This document shows positions 7,958 through 15,168 of a DNA stretch of 20,730 bases, piece by piece. Within the stretch, counting starts at the first letter, position 1, and each line of letters opens with the position of its first letter. The stretch comes from Acetobacteraceae bacterium. Lineage in GTDB: Bacteria; Pseudomonadota; Alphaproteobacteria; Acetobacterales; Acetobacteraceae. The stretch spans positions 1 to 20,730 of the forward strand of contig JANXRT010000374.1 in NCBI GenBank assembly GCA_025356735.1. Direction: 5' to 3'. The notes beneath the pieces were generated by a model, which saw nothing but the letters and a program-made list of their open reading frames with translations, was not told the origin of the DNA and ran no database searches. The translations under genes and the position numbers were made by a program.

Positions 7958-8129
7958 CAGCGATTTGGCACGAAAACTCTGCCTGGGGCTGTTGTCTCTA
8001 TTGCAGTGCGGAATGGACGGTCGCTAATCTTCCAGGCATCGAGAATTGGGCACTCGCGCCCCTTTGAACATCGGGAAAGGCACCCGCGCCGTTTCGCTCT
8101 TTGGCCCTCCTCCATCCGGGAGACCCCGC

Positions 8130-8632
8130 ATGTCCGCGCTGACAACCGCCTTCGACGATGCCGCCGCCAACCCGCTGGACCTCATGGAGCAGATCGTCAT
8201 CGCCAACGACTGGGTGTTCGATCGCCGCAGCGACGCCGAGATGGCGGCCGAGGCGCCCGGCAAATGGTGCGACTTCGGGCTGTTCTTCAGCTGGTCGCAC
8301 GAGATCAGCGCGATGCACTTCACCTGCGCCTTCGACCTGAAAGTGCCCGCCAGCCAGCGCGCCGCTCTCTATGAGTTGCTGGCGCTGGCCAACGAAAAAT
8401 TGTGGATCGGCCATTTCGGCATGGACAGCGACGATGGCATGCCGGTGTTCCGCCACTCGATGCTGCTACGCGGTGCTCCCGGCGCCTCCGCCGAAAGCCT
8501 GGAGGACATGGTGGACATCGCGATCACCGAGTGCGAGCGCTTTTTCCCCGCCTTCAGTTCGTCCTCTGGGGCGGCAAACCGCCCGCCGAGGCGCTGGCCG
8601 CCGCCATGCTAGAAACCCTCGGGGAGGCGTAA
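8130..8632 (+). pseudogene. YbjN domain-containing protein, frameshifted near its 3' end
   Basis: A YbjN-family protein (type III secretion chaperone-like fold; function in Alphaproteobacteria unclear) that appears broken by a one-base deletion. From the ATG at 8130 (GGGAGA 6 bases upstream) frame 1 reads normally through DMVDIAITECERFFPAF (8553-8555). It then continues as an unrelated serine/arginine/proline tail to a stop at 8612, giving 160 residues. The neighbouring frame, entered by reading CAG from 8555, gives QFVLWGGKPPAEALAAAM and a family-like ending at 8632. One missing C in GCCTTC(C)AGTTC restores a 167-residue protein. The N-terminal 142 residues look normal, including KWCDFGLFFSWSHEISAMHF and LWIGHFGMDSDDGMPVFRH. 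This may be a sequencing error or a real mutation. It lies 180 bases before proC. Confidence 0.85.
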
Positions 8633-8812
8633 TTCTACTATGCCGGCCATCTGACGCGCTTTTCCGCGCTTCCAGTGCTCACGGCCCCGCTGTTCATGGT
8701 CGGTAGGCCGCTCCGCTCCCGTTCTCGAAAAACACGCCAGCTGACGCGGCCTAGCGAATTACTGCCGGCGCCTTGGGGTTGCTAGTGGAAGGGTAGCAGG
8801 CGACGATTGGGC

Positions 8813-9616
8813 ATGACGATTCCATCTATATTGCTGGTTGGCTGCGGGCGTATGGGCGGGGCCATGCTGGCCGGGTGGCGGGAGCGTGGGCTGGCGTTTT
8901 CGGTCGCCGTCGATCCTGACCCCGTGGCTGCCTCGATCGCTGGACCGGACTTGTTGGTGGTGCCCGACTTCGCGGGCATTCCGCTCGGATTTGCGCCTTC
9001 GGCCGTGGTGCTGGCGGTGAAGCCGCAGAATGCCGCTGCTACGCTGCCTTTGTATGCGGGGTTTGCCGGCCGGGCGGTGTTCCTGTCGATCATGGCGGGG
9101 CGCAATCTGGCCGGCATGGCGGGGCTGCTCGGGCCTCGCGCTGCCATCGTGCGGGCGATGCCGAACACGCCGGCGGCGGTGCGACGCGGGGTTACGGTGG
9201 GGTTTGCCGGGCCGGGCGTTGCGCCGGCGCAGCGGGCACTTTGCGACGACCTGCTGAGCGCGATCGGCCGCGTTGCCTGGGTCCTGGAAGAGGCGCTGAT
9301 GGACGCCGTCACCGCCGTTTCGGGCTCCGGCCCGGCCTATGTCTTCCTGCTTGCCGAGCTGATGCAGGCGGCGGCGATCGAGCAGGGCATCGATCCCGTG
9401 CTCGCACGCTTGCTGGCGCGTGAAACCGTTGCCGGGTCCGGCGCGTTGCTGATTGCCAGCACGGAAGAATCCGCCGCGCTGCGCGTCGCCGTGACCAGTC
9501 CCGGCGGCACTACCCAGGCGGCGCTCGAGGTGCTGATGGACGCCGCCGCCTGGCCCGCAACGTTGAGCCGCGCGATCGCCGCGGCGACGGCACGCTCCCG
9601 CGAGCTGGCCGGCTGA
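8813..9616 (+). CDS. proC: Pyrroline-5-carboxylate reductase
   Basis: Last step of proline synthesis, reducing 1-pyrroline-5-carboxylate with NAD(P)H. From the ATG at 8813 the protein has 267 residues, the usual length. It has an N-terminal Rossmann fold with ILLVGCGRMGGAM (near 6-18), AVVLAVKPQ, and IVRAMPNTPAAVRRG. The C-terminal dimerisation domain carries the P5CR signature AVSGSGPAYVFLLAELMQAA and VTSPGGTTQAAL. A TTG at 8807 is an alternative start two codons earlier, with a CAGG motif better spaced (6 bases) than for the ATG (12 bases); the two cannot be told apart. The TetR/COQ9-like gene follows after 13 bases, suggesting co-transcription. Confidence 0.96.
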   Translation: MTIPSILLVGCGRMGGAMLAGWRERGLAFSVAVDPDPVAASIAGPDLLVVPDFAGIPLGFAPSAVVLAVKPQNAAATLPLYAGFAGRAVFLSIMAGRNLAGMAGLLGPRAAIVRAMPNTPAAVRRGVTVGFAGPGVAPAQRALCDDLLSAIGRVAWVLEEALMDAVTAVSGSGPAYVFLLAELMQAAAIEQGIDPVLARLLARETVAGSGALLIASTEESAALRVAVTSPGGTTQAALEVLMDAAAWPATLSRAIAAATARSRELAG

Positions 9617-9629
9617 CAGGAACATCCGC

Positions 9630-10445
9630 ATGAGCGACAAGCCGGAAGCCATGCCAGAAACCATGACAGACGAGGCGATCGATACGGCGCTCGTCGCCGC
9701 CGCGTTCGAGCTGGCGGCCTCAGTGGGCTGGATACAAGTGAGCGTCGCCGACGCGGCGCGCGAGGCCGGCATCCCGTTGGCGCGGGCCCGTGCCCGGATG
9801 CCGTCGCGCCAGGCCATCCTGCGCGGCTTCGGGCGCATGGCGGACAAGGCGGCGCTGGAGAACGCGCCGACCGAGGGCACGGCGCGGGACAAGATTTTTG
9901 ATCTGTTGATGCTGCGGATCGACGTTCACCAGGCCCACCGCGCCGGCGTGCTGGCAGTGCTGGACACCCTGCTCATCGACCCCGGCACGGCGCTGCTGCT
10001 CAACGCCCTGACCCGGACCAGCATGCGCTGGATGCTCGATGCCGCCGGCGTGCCGCGTGGCGGCGCGCTCGGGCTGATCTCGGACGAGCTGCGGGTGACC
10101 GGCCTGGTCGCGGTCTGGCTGTGGACCATCCGTGCCTGGCGGCGCGACGAAAGCGCCGACTTGGCGGCGACCATGGCGGCGCTCGACGCCGCGCTGACCC
10201 GGGCCGAGAACGTCGGCGCCTGGCTGGCGGGCCGTGGTCCCGCCACGGGGACGCCCGATATGGCGACGACCGGCATGGCGGCGACCGGCATGGCGGCGAC
10301 CGGCGAGGAGACCATCCCAAATGTGCCTGCCGGCAGCGAAGTTGCCACGATCCCGACGCCGGAAGACTCGTTGCCAGAGCTGCCGCCGACCGAGCTGCCG
10401 CCCACCGAGCTGCCGCCGACCTCAGCTCCGCCCCCGGCGCATTGA
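9630..10445 (+). CDS. TetR/COQ9-like helical protein with a repetitive C-terminal tail
   Basis: A 271-residue protein. Residues 15-65 form a TetR-like helix-turn-helix region (ASVGWIQVSVADAAREAGIP). Residues 85-200 are all-helical, including RDKIFDLLMLRIDVHQAHRAG, and resemble both the TetR ligand domain and the COQ9 fold, which is itself a TetR derivative. It could be a DNA-binding regulator or a COQ9-type ubiquinone-pathway protein; the arginine-rich recognition helix leaves this open. Residues 201-271 are low-complexity: three MAATG-type pentapeptides (10260-10304) and three ELPPT pentapeptides (10377-10421), each coded by near-identical 15-base units. It sits 13 bases after proC (CAGGAA ribosome-binding site) and before the phasin gene, so control of the polyhydroxyalkanoate-related gene is possible but unproven. 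Confidence 0.75.
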   Translation: MSDKPEAMPETMTDEAIDTALVAAAFELAASVGWIQVSVADAAREAGIPLARARARMPSRQAILRGFGRMADKAALENAPTEGTARDKIFDLLMLRIDVHQAHRAGVLAVLDTLLIDPGTALLLNALTRTSMRWMLDAAGVPRGGALGLISDELRVTGLVAVWLWTIRAWRRDESADLAATMAALDAALTRAENVGAWLAGRGPATGTPDMATTGMAATGMAATGEETIPNVPAGSEVATIPTPEDSLPELPPTELPPTELPPTSAPPPAH

Positions 10446-10537
10446 ACCGCGCGCCCGGTCCGTTGTAGCTTGCTCCGACACGGCACGGCATCGCCTGCGC
10501 CGCATCCAAGCCGCCCTGCAAAACAAGGAACCACCCC

Positions 10538-10966
10538 ATGGCGTTCGATCCGAAGATGGCTTTCGGCACCGACTTCACCAAGATGTTCTCGGAGCTGAAG
10601 CTGCCGGCGATGCCGGACATGAATGCCATGATGAAGGCGCACCAGCGCAACATGGAGACGCTGACCACGGCCAACCGGATGGCGCTGGAGGGTGCTCAGG
10701 CGGTTGCTCGCCGACAGGGCGAGATCGCGCAGCAAAGCATGACCGAACTCACCGAGGCGATGTCGGCGCTGGCCGGCACCGCGACGCCGCAGGAGAAGGC
10801 GGCAAAACAGGCGGAGCTGGTGAAGCACGCTTATGAGCGCGCGGTAGGCAACCTGCGGGAACTCGGCGACCTGATCTCGAAGTCGAACGGCGAGGCGATC
10901 GAGGTGCTGAACCAGCGATTCGCCGAATCCATGGACGAGGTCAAGGCGCTCGCCGACCAGAAATAA
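10538..10966 (+). CDS. Phasin family protein
   Basis: A 142-residue phasin-like protein (Phasin_2 type). Phasins coat polyhydroxyalkanoate granules, though many alphaproteobacterial members have no proven granule role. The sequence is almost wholly helical and amphipathic with no cysteine: an N-terminal FTKMFSELKLPAMPDMNAMM, a central ANRMALEGAQAVARRQGEI typical of the family, and a C-terminal helix with AVGNLRELGDLISKSNGEA. AAGGA 8 bases before the ATG supports the start. A 92-base gap separates it from the TetR/COQ9-like gene, so it may be transcribed alone. Two stem-loops follow the stop codon. Confidence 0.92.
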   Translation: MAFDPKMAFGTDFTKMFSELKLPAMPDMNAMMKAHQRNMETLTTANRMALEGAQAVARRQGEIAQQSMTELTEAMSALAGTATPQEKAAKQAELVKHAYERAVGNLRELGDLISKSNGEAIEVLNQRFAESMDEVKALADQK

Positions 10967-10974
10967 GGACTTCC

Positions 10975-10991
10975 GCCGAACGAGCTTCGGC
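10975..10991 (+). terminator. Stem-loop just after the phasin gene
   Basis: GCCGAA-CGAGC-TTCGGC forms a perfect 6-bp hairpin 8 bases after the phasin stop. There is no long T-run after it, so it is at best a weak intrinsic terminator or a 3'-end stabiliser. Confidence 0.45.
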
Positions 10992-11032
10992 AGCTTTCAC
11001 GCTACCTAAGGTTGTGTTCTTCCTGTTCCAGG

Positions 11033-11054
11033 ACCTCCGACCATAGTCGGAGGT
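11033..11054 (+). terminator. Perfect 9-bp stem-loop downstream of the phasin gene
   Basis: ACCTCCGAC-CATA-GTCGGAGGT is a perfect 9-bp inverted repeat with a 4-base loop. The flanking CCAGG (11029-11033) and CCTGG (11060-11064) could extend it across a 5-base bulge. It lacks a U-tract, but its strength and position suggest it ends or protects the phasin transcript. Confidence 0.5.
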
Positions 11055-11264
11055 GTCATCCTGGTCTTGCGTGTCATCGGCAATGCGAGGCCAAGATCCG
11101 CCTTAAGCATCCGTGTGCCAGAACTGCCAGGATGCGACTATAAAGGCTTGACTTTCATGTCCGTGCGGCATCTGCAAAGGGTGAAATCAACCGCCTCCTA
11201 CAACACTTGTCCACGTCTATGAATTTCGCCTTGCGATAACATGGGCCTACCGCTTGATGTTAAC

Positions 11265-11292
11265 TTGATGACAGATTGGCGAAAAATACAAT
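11265..11292 (+). promoter_or_regulatory. Candidate upstream uvrC promoter
   Basis: TTGATG (11265-11270), a 16-base spacer, then TACAAT (11287-11292). Both elements are close to the sigma70 consensus and lie in AT-rich DNA. A start near 11299 would leave a leader of about 190 bases before the uvrC ATG. Confidence 0.35.
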
Positions 11293-11338
11293 GCCAATTC
11301 AATGACTTAAGCTTTGCTTAATATATGGGCAATACCGA

Positions 11339-11367
11339 CTGACCCATTGTTTTCGCTGGATTATAGG
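11339..11367 (+). promoter_or_regulatory. Candidate downstream uvrC promoter
   Basis: CTGACC (11339-11344), a 17-base spacer, then TATAGG (11362-11367). Each element has two mismatches to the sigma70 consensus. A start near 11374 would place the DnaA-box pair inside the early transcribed region. Confidence 0.3.
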
Positions 11368-11394
11368 ACCGCCCAACGCCGTCCGCCCACAGCT

Positions 11395-11417
11395 TTATCC
11401 ACAGCTATCGTGGATAA
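11395..11417. promoter_or_regulatory. Inverted pair of DnaA-box-like sequences
   Basis: TTATCCACA (11395-11403) is an exact match to the consensus DnaA box. CGTGGATAA (11409-11417) is the same box on the other strand with one change. They form an 8-bp inverted repeat. The pair lies in the only AT-rich gap of the window, 72 bases before the uvrC ATG. It could regulate uvrC or be part of a replication origin; the sequence alone does not decide. Confidence 0.5.
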
Positions 11418-11488
11418 TCCACTGAGGCCCTGTCGGCCGTGATCGGTCAAGCTTGAGATCGGGGCAAATCCGGCCTACCTCAGCATCC

Positions 11489-13483
11489 ATGCAGTCCGAG
11501 CCGCCCGCCGATCCCCTCCCCGCCGGCACGGAGCCGGTCGCCAACAGGTCGATCAGCCCGGCCGATCCCGCTGACGCCGGCGTCGATATAAATCCGCCGC
11601 CGGACCTTTCACCGAAGGGTGTGGCGGTTATTGAGGCGGCGCTGATCACCATGCCGCTCAGCCCCGGCGTCTACCGCATGCTCGATGCCAAGGGCGAGGC
11701 GCTCTATGTCGGCAAGGCGCGCAGCCTGAAGAAGCGCGTCGCCAGCTACGCCCAGATCGGCCGGCTGCCCGAGCGCCTGCGCCGGATGGTCAGTGAGACC
11801 GTCATCATGGAGATCGTCACCACCCATACCGAGGCCGAGGCGCTGCTGCTCGAGGCCAACCTCATCAAGCGCCTCAAGCCACGCTTCAACATCGTGCTGC
11901 GCGACGACAAATCCTATCCGTGGCTGATGCTGGCCGATGACCACCCATTCCCGCAGATCGCCAAGCACCGCGGCGCGCAGGACCGTCGCGCCAGCTACTG
12001 GGGTCCGTTCGCCTCCGTCTGGGCGGTCAACCAGACGGTCAACGCGATGCAGCGCGTGTTCCTGTTGCGCTCCTGCGCCGACACGGTGTTCGCCAACCGG
12101 ACGCGCCCATGTCTGCTGTTCCAGATCCGGCGGTGCTCGGCGCCCTGCGTCGGGCGCATTGATGCCGCCGAGTACGGCCAGTTGGTCGCCCAGGCGCGCG
12201 CCTTCCTATCCGGCAAGACCGCCTCATTGCAACGCGACCTCGCGACCGAAATGGAAAGCGCCGCCGCATCGCTGGAGTTCGAGCGCGCCGCCTTCCTGCG
12301 CGACCGCATCCGCGGCCTGACCCATGTCCAGGGCACCGGCATCGCCAACCCGGCCAGCCTGGAGGATGCCGACGTCATTGCCGCCTGGCAGATCGCCGGC
12401 CAGACCTGCGTCCAGGTCTTCTTCATCCGCGGCGGCCGCAACAACGGCAACCGCGCCTTCTACCCGACGCATGGCAAGGCGGACGAGGCAGCCGAGGTCC
12501 TGGCCGCCTTCGTCGCGCAGTTCTACGACGACAAGCCGCCGCCGCCGCTTATCCTGCTCAACCATCCGCTGCCCGAGCAGGCGCTGGTCGCCGAGGCGCT
12601 GGCCTTGAAGGCCAGTCGAAAGGTCGAGCTGGCGATTCCGGTCCGTGGCGAAAAGCGCGCCGTCGTCCAGCACGCCGAGCTGAACGCCCGCGAGGCGCTG
12701 GAACGGCGGCTGGCCGAGGGCGCCGGCCAGGTCAAGCTTCTAGCCGGTGTCGCCGAGCTGTTCGCCCTCGACCGCCCGCCCGAACGGATAGAAGTCTATG
12801 ACAACAGCCACATCATGGGCACGGCCGCGTACGGCGTGATGATCGTCGCGGGGGCCGAGGGCTTCACCAAGAACGCCTACCGCAAATACGCCATCCGCGG
12901 CCCGATCGCGCCCGGGGACGATTTCGCCATGATGCGCGAGATGCTGGAGCGCCGCTTTGCCCGCGCCCTGAAGGAGGAGGCGGCCGATCCCGAAACGCCG
13001 GGCCACGGCGCCGGCTGGCCCGACCTGCTGCTGATCGACGGCGGCGCCGGGCAATTATCTGCCGTGCGCGGCATACTGGAAGATCTCGGTGTATCGGACG
13101 TGCCGGTCGTCGCCATCGCCAAGGGCCCCGACCGCGACGCCGGCCGCGAATGGTTCTACCTTGCGAACCGGGAAGCATTCCAGCTGCCGCCGCGCGATCC
13201 GGTGCTGTACTTCCTGCAGCGGCTGCGCGACGAGGCGCACCGGTTCGCCATCACCACCCATCGCGCCGGCCGGTCGAAGGCGTTGATCCGCAGCGAGCTC
13301 GACGAGATCGACGGCATCGGCGCCGCCCGCAAGCGCGCCCTGCTCAACCATTTCGGCTCGGCCCGCGGCGTCAAGATGTCCGGCCTGACCGACCTCGAGG
13401 CGGTGCCCGGCATCTCGCGTGAAACGGCACGCCGCGTCTATGCCCACTTCCATCCCGGCGTGCGGATGGAAGGAGCGTCTTGA
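11489..13483 (+). CDS. uvrC: Excinuclease ABC subunit C
   Basis: Nucleotide excision repair endonuclease that cuts on both sides of a lesion bound by UvrB. The 664-residue protein starts with about 50 residues of low-complexity proline/alanine sequence. Then come the GIY-YIG nuclease (PGVYRM near 60 and ALYVGKARSLKKRV at 71-84), the cysteine-containing linker RPCLLFQIRRCSAPCVGRI (206-224), and a UVR segment (about 245-280) that contacts UvrB. The RNase H-like nuclease has candidate acidic residues Asp438 (VYDNSHIMG) and Asp517 (LLIDGGAGQ) and His584 (DEAHRF). A tandem helix-hairpin-helix ends it (605-655). The ATG at 11489 is preferred to the TTG at 11453, though neither has a clear ribosome-binding site. 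pgsA follows after 44 bases. Confidence 0.97.
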   Translation: MQSEPPADPLPAGTEPVANRSISPADPADAGVDINPPPDLSPKGVAVIEAALITMPLSPGVYRMLDAKGEALYVGKARSLKKRVASYAQIGRLPERLRRMVSETVIMEIVTTHTEAEALLLEANLIKRLKPRFNIVLRDDKSYPWLMLADDHPFPQIAKHRGAQDRRASYWGPFASVWAVNQTVNAMQRVFLLRSCADTVFANRTRPCLLFQIRRCSAPCVGRIDAAEYGQLVAQARAFLSGKTASLQRDLATEMESAAASLEFERAAFLRDRIRGLTHVQGTGIANPASLEDADVIAAWQIAGQTCVQVFFIRGGRNNGNRAFYPTHGKADEAAEVLAAFVAQFYDDKPPPPLILLNHPLPEQALVAEALALKASRKVELAIPVRGEKRAVVQHAELNAREALERRLAEGAGQVKLLAGVAELFALDRPPERIEVYDNSHIMGTAAYGVMIVAGAEGFTKNAYRKYAIRGPIAPGDDFAMMREMLERRFARALKEEAADPETPGHGAGWPDLLLIDGGAGQLSAVRGILEDLGVSDVPVVAIAKGPDRDAGREWFYLANREAFQLPPRDPVLYFLQRLRDEAHRFAITTHRAGRSKALIRSELDEIDGIGAARKRALLNHFGSARGVKMSGLTDLEAVPGISRETARRVYAHFHPGVRMEGAS

Positions 13484-13527
13484 ACCAATACATTGGCTCC
13501 CGTCCAAGGCGCTGCTAGCGTCGGGCC

Positions 13528-14130
13528 ATGCTGCTGGACCTGCCAAACCTGCTCACCCTGTCGCGCATCGCCGCCATCCCGGTGCTGGTAGCGGTCGCCG
13601 CGATCCACGGCGCCTATGCCGATTTTGCCGCCTGCCTGGTGTTCGCCGCCGCCGCGATCACCGACTTCTTCGACGGCTACTTCGCCCGCAGCCGCCGCCA
13701 GGGCTCGGACATCGGCCGCATGATGGACCCGATCGCCGACAAGCTGCTGGTCGGCGCCACGCTGATGCTGCTGGTCGGACACGGCCGGCTGACCGCCTAC
13801 GGCTTGTATCCGGCCATCGTCATCCTGCTGCGCGAGATCATGGTCAGCGGCCTGCGCGAGTACCTGGCCGGCATCCGCATCGGTCTCCCGGTGACGCCCT
13901 TGGCCAAGTGGAAAACAACGTTCCAGATGGGTGCGCTCGGCGCCCTGCTCGCCGGCGACGAATCTGCGCGGCTGCTGCGGATCGAATGGCTGCCGGTCAG
14001 CACGATCGGCGAGGCGATGCTATGGATCGCCGCAGTGCTGACCCTGGTCACCGGCTGGGATTACCTGACCGCCAGCCTGCGCCACGCCGGCATCGTCTCC
14101 TCCACCCCGGCAACCCAGCCGCCGCGCTGA
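13528..14130 (+). CDS. pgsA: CDP-diacylglycerol-glycerol-3-phosphate 3-phosphatidyltransferase
   Basis: Inner-membrane enzyme making phosphatidylglycerol phosphate from CDP-diacylglycerol and glycerol 3-phosphate. The 200-residue protein begins LPNLLTLSRIAAIPVLV, typical of PgsA. It carries the complete CDP-alcohol phosphotransferase motif DFFDGYFAR followed by GRMMDPIAD (about residues 46-73), with all the metal-binding aspartates. About five hydrophobic segments are visible, including LYPAIVILLREIMVSGLREYLAG. Phosphatidylglycerol is the lipid donor used by Lgt, also coded in this window. It sits between uvrC and mobB on the same strand; uvrC-pgsA-moaD/moaE neighbourhoods are common in Alphaproteobacteria. 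Confidence 0.95.
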   Translation: MLLDLPNLLTLSRIAAIPVLVAVAAIHGAYADFAACLVFAAAAITDFFDGYFARSRRQGSDIGRMMDPIADKLLVGATLMLLVGHGRLTAYGLYPAIVILLREIMVSGLREYLAGIRIGLPVTPLAKWKTTFQMGALGALLAGDESARLLRIEWLPVSTIGEAMLWIAAVLTLVTGWDYLTASLRHAGIVSSTPATQPPR

Positions 14131-14165
14131 CGTTGAGCCTGGAACAGCGGATCGGCTTCGGATGC

Positions 14166-14233
14166 ATGAAGGCGGCGGGTTCATGAAGGCGGCAGATGCA
14201 TGAAGGCGCCGGATGCATGAAGGCGCGGGCCGC
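14166..14233 (+). repeat. 17-bp tandem repeat (four units) running into the mobB start
   Basis: ATGAAGGCG recurs at 14166, 14183, 14200 and 14217 with a strict 17-base period. A degenerate fifth unit, ATGAGGGTG, at 14234 is the mobB start itself. The full unit is close to ATGAAGGCGCCGGATGC. Each copy holds an ATG and a ribosome-binding-site-like GAAGG. Because 17 is not a multiple of three, a change in copy number would shift reading frames entering mobB. Confidence 0.85.
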
Positions 14234-14758
14234 ATGAGGGTGATCGGCCTCGCCGGCTGGTCGGGCAGCGGCAAGACCACGCTGTTGGTGGCGCTGCTGC
14301 CGATCCTGCGCGCCCGCGGCCTGTCGGTTTCCACGGTCAAGCACGCCCATGACGGCTTCGACATGGACCGGCCAGGCAAGGACAGCTTCCGCCATCGTCA
14401 GGCCGGCGCGCAGGAGGTGCTGGTCGCGTCCGCCACAAGGTGGGCGCTGCTGCACGAGCTTGCCGACGGCGAACCGCCTCTGGCCGACCTGCTGTCCCAC
14501 CTGGCACCGGTCGATCTCGTGCTGGTCGAAGGCTTCAAGACCCACCCGTTCGCGAAGATCGAAATATTCCGGCCGTCTCTGGGCAAGCCGCCGATCTGGC
14601 CGGACGAGCCCGGCATCGTCGCGGTGGCGAGCGATGCCGAGCTGCCCGGTTGCGACCGCGCGGTTCTTCGCCTTGACGAGCCGCAAGGCGTCGCCGACTT
14701 CATTCTAGCCTTCATCGCCGCACCGCCGCTTCCGGTGCCGGACAGGGCGTGTGCCTGA
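14234..14758 (+). CDS. mobB: Molybdopterin-guanine dinucleotide biosynthesis protein B
   Basis: GTP-binding P-loop protein that assists MobA in forming the guanine dinucleotide form of molybdenum cofactor. The 174-residue protein opens with VIGLAGWSGSGKTTLL, a Walker A motif at the N-terminus. STVKHAHDGFDMDRPGKDSFRHRQAGA follows (about 35-61 in parts), with the conserved histidines and GKDS typical of MobB, then LVLVEGFKTHPFAKIEIFR. Length fits the stand-alone form. An in-frame ATG at 14213 lies within the 17-bp repeat and would add seven residues. I prefer 14234 because GAAGG (14219-14223) is 10 bases upstream and the protein then begins like its relatives. It clusters with moaD and moaE. 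Confidence 0.94.
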   Translation: MRVIGLAGWSGSGKTTLLVALLPILRARGLSVSTVKHAHDGFDMDRPGKDSFRHRQAGAQEVLVASATRWALLHELADGEPPLADLLSHLAPVDLVLVEGFKTHPFAKIEIFRPSLGKPPIWPDEPGIVAVASDAELPGCDRAVLRLDEPQGVADFILAFIAAPPLPVPDRACA

Positions 14759-14810
14759 CCAGGCGCCGTGCTACACGATCGAAACCGATGATCCAGCGAC
14801 GGAGCCTTCG

Positions 14811-15161
14811 ATGCTGCGCCATGTTCTCCCGTGCCTGCTGCTGCTGACCGGCTGCGTCAACGACACCGGCTTCCCCCACTTCATTTCCGACGTCCACCAA
14901 TTCTCCGGTGGTCCCAACATGCCGCCCGGCGACTCCCTCAACATGCAACGTGTCGAGGCCCTGAACGCCCCGTTCGAGCCGATCGGCGTCGAGTCCGGCA
15001 CCGTCTGGCCCGGTCCGCCGGCGCAGGTGAAAAACCTTCGCGATCTGCAGATCGAGCAGGATAGGGGCACGCTGGGACCCGTGCCGAACGTTCCCGAGCC
15101 GGGCTCGCCGAACCGCCCCCAGAAAGAACCGATGCCCGGCCTGCCAGGCACGCTGCGATAG
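14811..15161 (+). CDS. Small uncharacterised lipoprotein between mobB and moaD
   Basis: A 116-residue predicted lipoprotein of unknown function. The short signal sequence MLRHVLPCLLLLTGC ends in a lipobox with Cys15 as the likely acylated residue. The mature part is rich in proline, glycine and asparagine, with no obvious domain, and ends PEPGSPNRPQKEPMPGLPG. GGAG 6 bases before the ATG supports the start at 14811. The frame is open back to a GTG at 14751, which would bury the signal peptide and is rejected. The stop is only 7 bases before moaD, so it is probably co-transcribed with the cofactor genes although an envelope lipoprotein has no known role there. Confidence 0.8.
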   Translation: MLRHVLPCLLLLTGCVNDTGFPHFISDVHQFSGGPNMPPGDSLNMQRVEALNAPFEPIGVESGTVWPGPPAQVKNLRDLQIEQDRGTLGPVPNVPEPGSPNRPQKEPMPGLPGTLR

Positions 15162-15168
15162 CCACGCG

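Larger units (their letters stand above)
10967..11488. other. 522-base AT-richer non-coding region between the phasin gene and uvrC
   Basis: The largest gap in the window and clearly richer in A and T than its surroundings, especially 11250-11370. It holds the two stem-loops after the phasin gene, two promoter-like sequences facing uvrC and an inverted pair of DnaA-box-like 9-mers, each listed separately. I see no open frame with a ribosome-binding site, and no tRNA or recognisable small RNA. Confidence 0.6.

Noticed and set aside
8633..8812. The 180-base gap between the YbjN gene and proC as a small gene or regulatory RNA
   Set aside because: No frame with a ribosome-binding site, no strong hairpin and no recognisable motif found.
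11016..11028. GTTCTTCCTGTTC upstream of uvrC as an alphaproteobacterial LexA box
   Set aside because: The known box is GTTC-N7-GTTC. Here the spacer is only 5 bases, and the site is about 460 bases before the gene.
14166..14233. 17-bp repeats as a small CRISPR array
   Set aside because: The units are directly tandem with no spacers, far shorter than CRISPR repeats, and there are no cas genes.
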